Origin: Anaspis maculata
Taxonomy: Eukaryota > Arthropoda > Insecta > Coleoptera > Scraptiidae
Length of the DNA stretch: 64,000 nucleotides
Assembly (NCBI GenBank): GCA_949128115.1
Contig: OX421961.1
Coordinates: 123,321,050 to 123,385,049, forward strand
Direction: 5' to 3'
The notes under the pieces are model-generated. The model saw only the letters and a list, made by a program, of their open reading frames with translations, was not told the DNA's origin and did not search any database. The translations under genes and the position numbers were made by a program. Each line of letters starts with the position of its first letter. Position 1 is the first letter of the stretch. Shown here piece by piece: positions 61,625-64,000 of the stretch.

Positions 61625-62635
61625 ATGAATGAACAGATAGCACGCCAGTTGATTAAGAGTCGTGCGGCAGTTAGAAAAAAACTCCACAGTTTACGCTCCG
61701 ATATAACGCGTATGACTTTTGAACGAGAAAAAAATTTGGCACCTATCACAAAACCGTTGAAGGATTTATTGAGTAATATCAAATCAGAAGTGAAAACCCC
61801 TCCAACCCCCATAAAAAATGAAATAAAAAATGAAATAAAAAGTGAAATTAGTTACAAAGAAAAGTTCCCCGGTCGCAAAAGTGCTCCTTCATTCTCGGAA
61901 GATGTTTTTACCAACGATGATGATGATGATGCTGTTGGCAGCGATATGGAAACTCAGGAAGATGATCAATATGTGTCATTGCATGAAATATCCAAACATG
62001 AAGAAGTAATGAATGAATATTTAGAGCAGTATAGTGGTTTAGCTAAAGAATATATCAGGAATATGATTGGAGATACTGAAAATCAATTTGATCATCAATA
62101 TGGAATTCGACTAGATCGCTCTACAGAAAAATTCTCTATTGGTAACAAAATAGTACAGTTTATTGGTGATGATGTTAAAATTGATGGTGTGACATATAAA
62201 GGAACACCCGGTCTGTATGAGTTCCTTTTTAAGAAGGAACCTGGAAACTATACACTCGAAGACGAAAGAAATTATAAAGCAATTATGGAAGTCTCTAGTG
62301 CGGCAAGACAACACTATGATCCTACACATCGCCTAGCCGGAAACGGTGGAAGAAAGTATTCCATAGTAAAACGAATTTTATCTCAACCAGACATGACACC
62401 ACGACGTTTCACAACACCCACATCTCTAAACAAACGCTCACGTACCAAGTCAGGTGCAGGAGCATTTCTTCATTTGAATAATAAAGAAGTAGAATTCATC
62501 CCATGGAAAAACCCGAATAAATTGGTCAACAGATTGAGATTGCTGATTGCTGCACAGCATGCTGGCAATACAGCAGTGGATAATGAAATATTACATATAG
62601 TGCAAGAACTCAAACAATCACGCATTATAAAATGA
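61625..62635 (+). CDS. DUF8207-like Polinton protein
   Basis: The 336-aa protein has a basic N-terminus (residues 1-60), a short charged repeat (KNEIKNEIKSEI, about 64-75) and a run of five aspartates near 98-102. Residues about 155-252 (FDHQYGIRLDRSTEKFSIGN, VKIDGVTYKGTPGLYEFL) look like the DUF8207 domain that I recall from Polinton-associated insect proteins. The C-terminus (PNKLVNRLRLLIAAQHAGNT, then EILHIVQELK) is a second segment I associate with the same proteins. Function is unknown; a structural or DNA-associated role is a guess from the neighbours. ATG 61625 is the first in frame after the ATPase stop; the frame extends upstream only from a TTG. The family assignment is from memory and should be searched. 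Confidence 0.7.
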   Translation: MNEQIARQLIKSRAAVRKKLHSLRSDITRMTFEREKNLAPITKPLKDLLSNIKSEVKTPPTPIKNEIKNEIKSEISYKEKFPGRKSAPSFSEDVFTNDDDDDAVGSDMETQEDDQYVSLHEISKHEEVMNEYLEQYSGLAKEYIRNMIGDTENQFDHQYGIRLDRSTEKFSIGNKIVQFIGDDVKIDGVTYKGTPGLYEFLFKKEPGNYTLEDERNYKAIMEVSSAARQHYDPTHRLAGNGGRKYSIVKRILSQPDMTPRRFTTPTSLNKRSRTKSGAGAFLHLNNKEVEFIPWKNPNKLVNRLRLLIAAQHAGNTAVDNEILHIVQELKQSRIIK

Positions 62636-62661
62636 AGTGAAAGCTCAATCAACACGCAGTT
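62626..62661 (+). promoter_or_regulatory. Core promoter of the 144-aa protein gene
   Basis: TATAAAA at 62626-62632 overlaps the last codons of the preceding gene, and CAGTT (A at 62658) lies 32 bp downstream. The leader to ATG 62680 would be 22 bases. Confidence 0.6.
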
Positions 62662-62679
62662 ATATCAGAGACAGTTAAC

Positions 62680-63114
62680 ATGATTGACAAGTTTGGCAGA
62701 TCACTGGTGCATAAGAAAAAGAGTGATGACTCAGAAAAAGCAATGAAAAACTTAGAACAAAAGATATCACATCACCAAACTACTACAGATCAATATTTTT
62801 ATGTAACACTGAATTTTTTTAGTAATACCCTAGGATTTACGGATCCAGATAAAAAATACTTTTTATATAAATTATACAATATTCCTGGTTTCAACCATTA
62901 TGAAATTCCTTTTGAAGTGGTTGAGCTCGTTGACGCAAGCATAACTGCAAAGGTAGGAGTTGCAACGCTCAATCCAATAACCAACACAATAAGTTTTTAC
63001 GAAGATATCAAAAAGGTTCCGTACGAAAGACGATTCAAATTTTCATTCTATTCTACTAGTGTTAAAAGTCCACCAACGCTAGTTGCAACTCTTGTATTTA
63101 AATGTAAAAAATAA
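62680..63114 (+). CDS. Hypothetical 144-aa Polinton protein
   Basis: I do not recognise this protein. It has a short lysine-rich N-terminus (RSLVHKKKSDD) and then about 110 residues with the alternating hydrophobic pattern of a beta-rich domain (QYFYVTLNFFSNTLGF, FEVVELVDASITAKVGVATL, FKFSFYSTS, PTLVATLVFKCKK). There is no signal peptide or membrane segment. It lies between the DUF8207-like gene and the integrase, has its own TATA/initiator motifs, and its stop codon shares a base with the integrase start. A small virion or adaptor protein would fit the context but is inference only. Confidence 0.7.
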   Translation: MIDKFGRSLVHKKKSDDSEKAMKNLEQKISHHQTTTDQYFYVTLNFFSNTLGFTDPDKKYFLYKLYNIPGFNHYEIPFEVVELVDASITAKVGVATLNPITNTISFYEDIKKVPYERRFKFSFYSTSVKSPPTLVATLVFKCKK

Positions 63115-63116
63115 TG
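63112..63116 (+). promoter_or_regulatory. TAATG stop-start overlap
   Basis: TAA of the 144-aa gene and ATG of the integrase share the base at 63114. UAAUG is the pentanucleotide used for termination-reinitiation in influenza B M RNA and in the SART1 retrotransposon. No TATA/initiator pair is seen at a suitable distance before this ATG, consistent with translation from a shared mRNA. Confidence 0.55.
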
Positions 63117-64000
63117 TCGGTGAAAAAAGACATTGTTGATGAATTACATAGACCAGCGAGAAAAAACTTTAAACGCAGACGAGTGATTGTTAAGGGTCTG
63201 AATGATTTATTACAATGTGACCTCGTGGAAATGATACCCTATGCAAGAGTTAACAAGGGTTATAGATACATACTTGTTTCAATCAATGTATTTTCAAAGT
63301 ATGTTTGGGCGATACCTGTGAAACGCAAAACCGGTGCGGATGTGGCTGATGCACTAAAGAAAGTTTTCAAGACATATATTCCAGCTCATGTGCATACGGA
63401 TATGGGAAAAGAATTCTATAATCAAAGTGTGAAGGACTTATTTAAAAAACACAACATCAATCATTACAGCACATATTCAACGATGAAAGCTTCCGTCGTA
63501 GAAAGGGTGAATAAAACCCTTAAGGGTCTCATGTGGAAACAGTTTAGTTTGCAGGGAAATTACAAGTGGCTGAATTTATTACCGAAAATTGTCAAAAAAT
63601 ATAATGAAACGAAACATGGAACAACAGGCTTCAAACCAATTGATGTAAAAAAAAGCAACGAGAAGAAAATTTTAAAAAACTCATATAGTTTTATAAAGAC
63701 CGTGGATGTGAGAAAACCCAAGTTTCGAGTTGGCGATAAAGTTAGAATAAGCAAGCATAGGGAAGCGTTTAATAAAGGATACCGTCCAAACTGGTCTAAC
63801 GAAATATTCACTGTTGCTAAGATAAAGGAGACTAACCCTCGGCACTACATGCTGAAAGACGATAAAAATGAAGAAATATTAGGCGGATTTTACTCATCGG
63901 AACTCCAGTTAGTGAAGCATGCAGACGCTTATTTGGTTGAACGCATCCTCCGTCGTAAAGGTCCTAATATTTTTGTGAAGTGGTTAGGGATACAACAACC
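63114..64000 (+). CDS. Polinton-type DDE integrase with chromodomain, 3' end missing
   Basis: The frame is open for 295 codons to the window end, with no stop. It lacks an obvious HHCC zinc finger and opens with a basic segment (RPARKNFKRRR, residues 13-23) before the catalytic core. Catalytic residues are D36 (QCDLVEM), D96 (HTDMGKEF) and E130 (VVERVNK), with 33 residues between the last two. From about residue 271 the sequence AYLVERILRRKG...IFVKWLG begins a chromodomain, which the window cuts. Proteins of this type (the annotated F54H12.3-like transposon proteins of animals) are Polinton integrases. The enzyme should insert the element's linear DNA, and the chromodomain may bind methylated histone and steer insertion to heterochromatin. 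The ATG at 63114 overlaps the preceding stop; there is no upstream alternative in frame close by. Confidence 0.88.
   Translation, partial: MSVKKDIVDELHRPARKNFKRRRVIVKGLNDLLQCDLVEMIPYARVNKGYRYILVSINVFSKYVWAIPVKRKTGADVADALKKVFKTYIPAHVHTDMGKEFYNQSVKDLFKKHNINHYSTYSTMKASVVERVNKTLKGLMWKQFSLQGNYKWLNLLPKIVKKYNETKHGTTGFKPIDVKKSNEKKILKNSYSFIKTVDVRKPKFRVGDKVRISKHREAFNKGYRPNWSNEIFTVAKIKETNPRHYMLKDDKNEEILGGFYSSELQLVKHADAYLVERILRRKGPNIFVKWLGIQQ

Larger units (their letters stand above)
59655..64000 (+). mobile_element. Polinton/Maverick-like element, left end, partial
   Basis: Satellite sequence stops at GGGTTGAA and unrelated DNA begins AGTAGATAAAATAGGGG. A 5'-AG start fits Polinton ends. The predicted 6-bp target duplication is GTTGAA (59649-59654), but the other end lies outside the window. 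Inside are a packaging ATPase and a retroviral-type integrase of the Polinton kind, with two further closely packed genes between them. Polymerase B, capsid and protease genes are not in view. An integrated adintovirus-like genome is the alternative label. Coding sequence is A/T-rich, and the frames are intact as far as visible. Confidence 0.85.

Overview
This is eukaryotic, most likely insect, repeat-dense DNA. The evidence is the absence of bacterial operons, a spliced gene with GT-AG introns, TATA plus TCAGT-type initiator promoters, a Ty3/Gypsy LTR retrotransposon, a Polinton/Maverick-type element and about 50 kb of one satellite family. The species cannot be named from the sequence, and no ordinary host gene is visible.

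Layout. (1) 1-38465: a head-to-tail satellite with all monomers in one orientation. The basic monomer is 177 bp and is lengthened in 22-bp steps by extra copies of a subrepeat carrying the palindrome CACGTG. Long near-identical duplications lie on top of this, including a perfectly adjacent 4,694-bp pair at 11235-20622. (2) 38466-48248: a full-length, apparently intact LTR retrotransposon inserted in the satellite with a GCGT target duplication. It has nearly identical LTRs, gag, and pol reached by a -1 frameshift, and no env. Its 5' LTR is interrupted by a 2.2-kb non-coding foldback element (38998-41201); the 3' LTR preserves the empty site. (3) 48249-59654: the same satellite family again, a different subfamily with a 2,887-bp higher-order repeat. 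(4) 59655-64000: the left end of a Polinton/Maverick-like or related virus-like element that runs off the window. It has a repeat-rich terminal region, a small three-exon gene, an A32/FtsK-like packaging ATPase, a DUF8207-like protein, a 144-aa unknown protein, and a DDE integrase whose C-terminal chromodomain is cut by the window end.

The elements are nested in time: satellite first, then two independent insertions (LTR element, Polinton), then the foldback element inside the LTR. The most unusual material is at the Polinton end. Its terminal repeats are built from nuclear-receptor half-sites, including ecdysone-receptor-type IR-1 palindromes. Several genes have TATA and initiator motifs at canonical spacing with very short leaders. 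The integrase start overlaps the preceding stop as TAATG, a known termination-reinitiation arrangement. The first gene is spliced and carries a cyclin-docking-like RRRLNF motif.

Most open frames in the window are translations of the satellite and are not genes.
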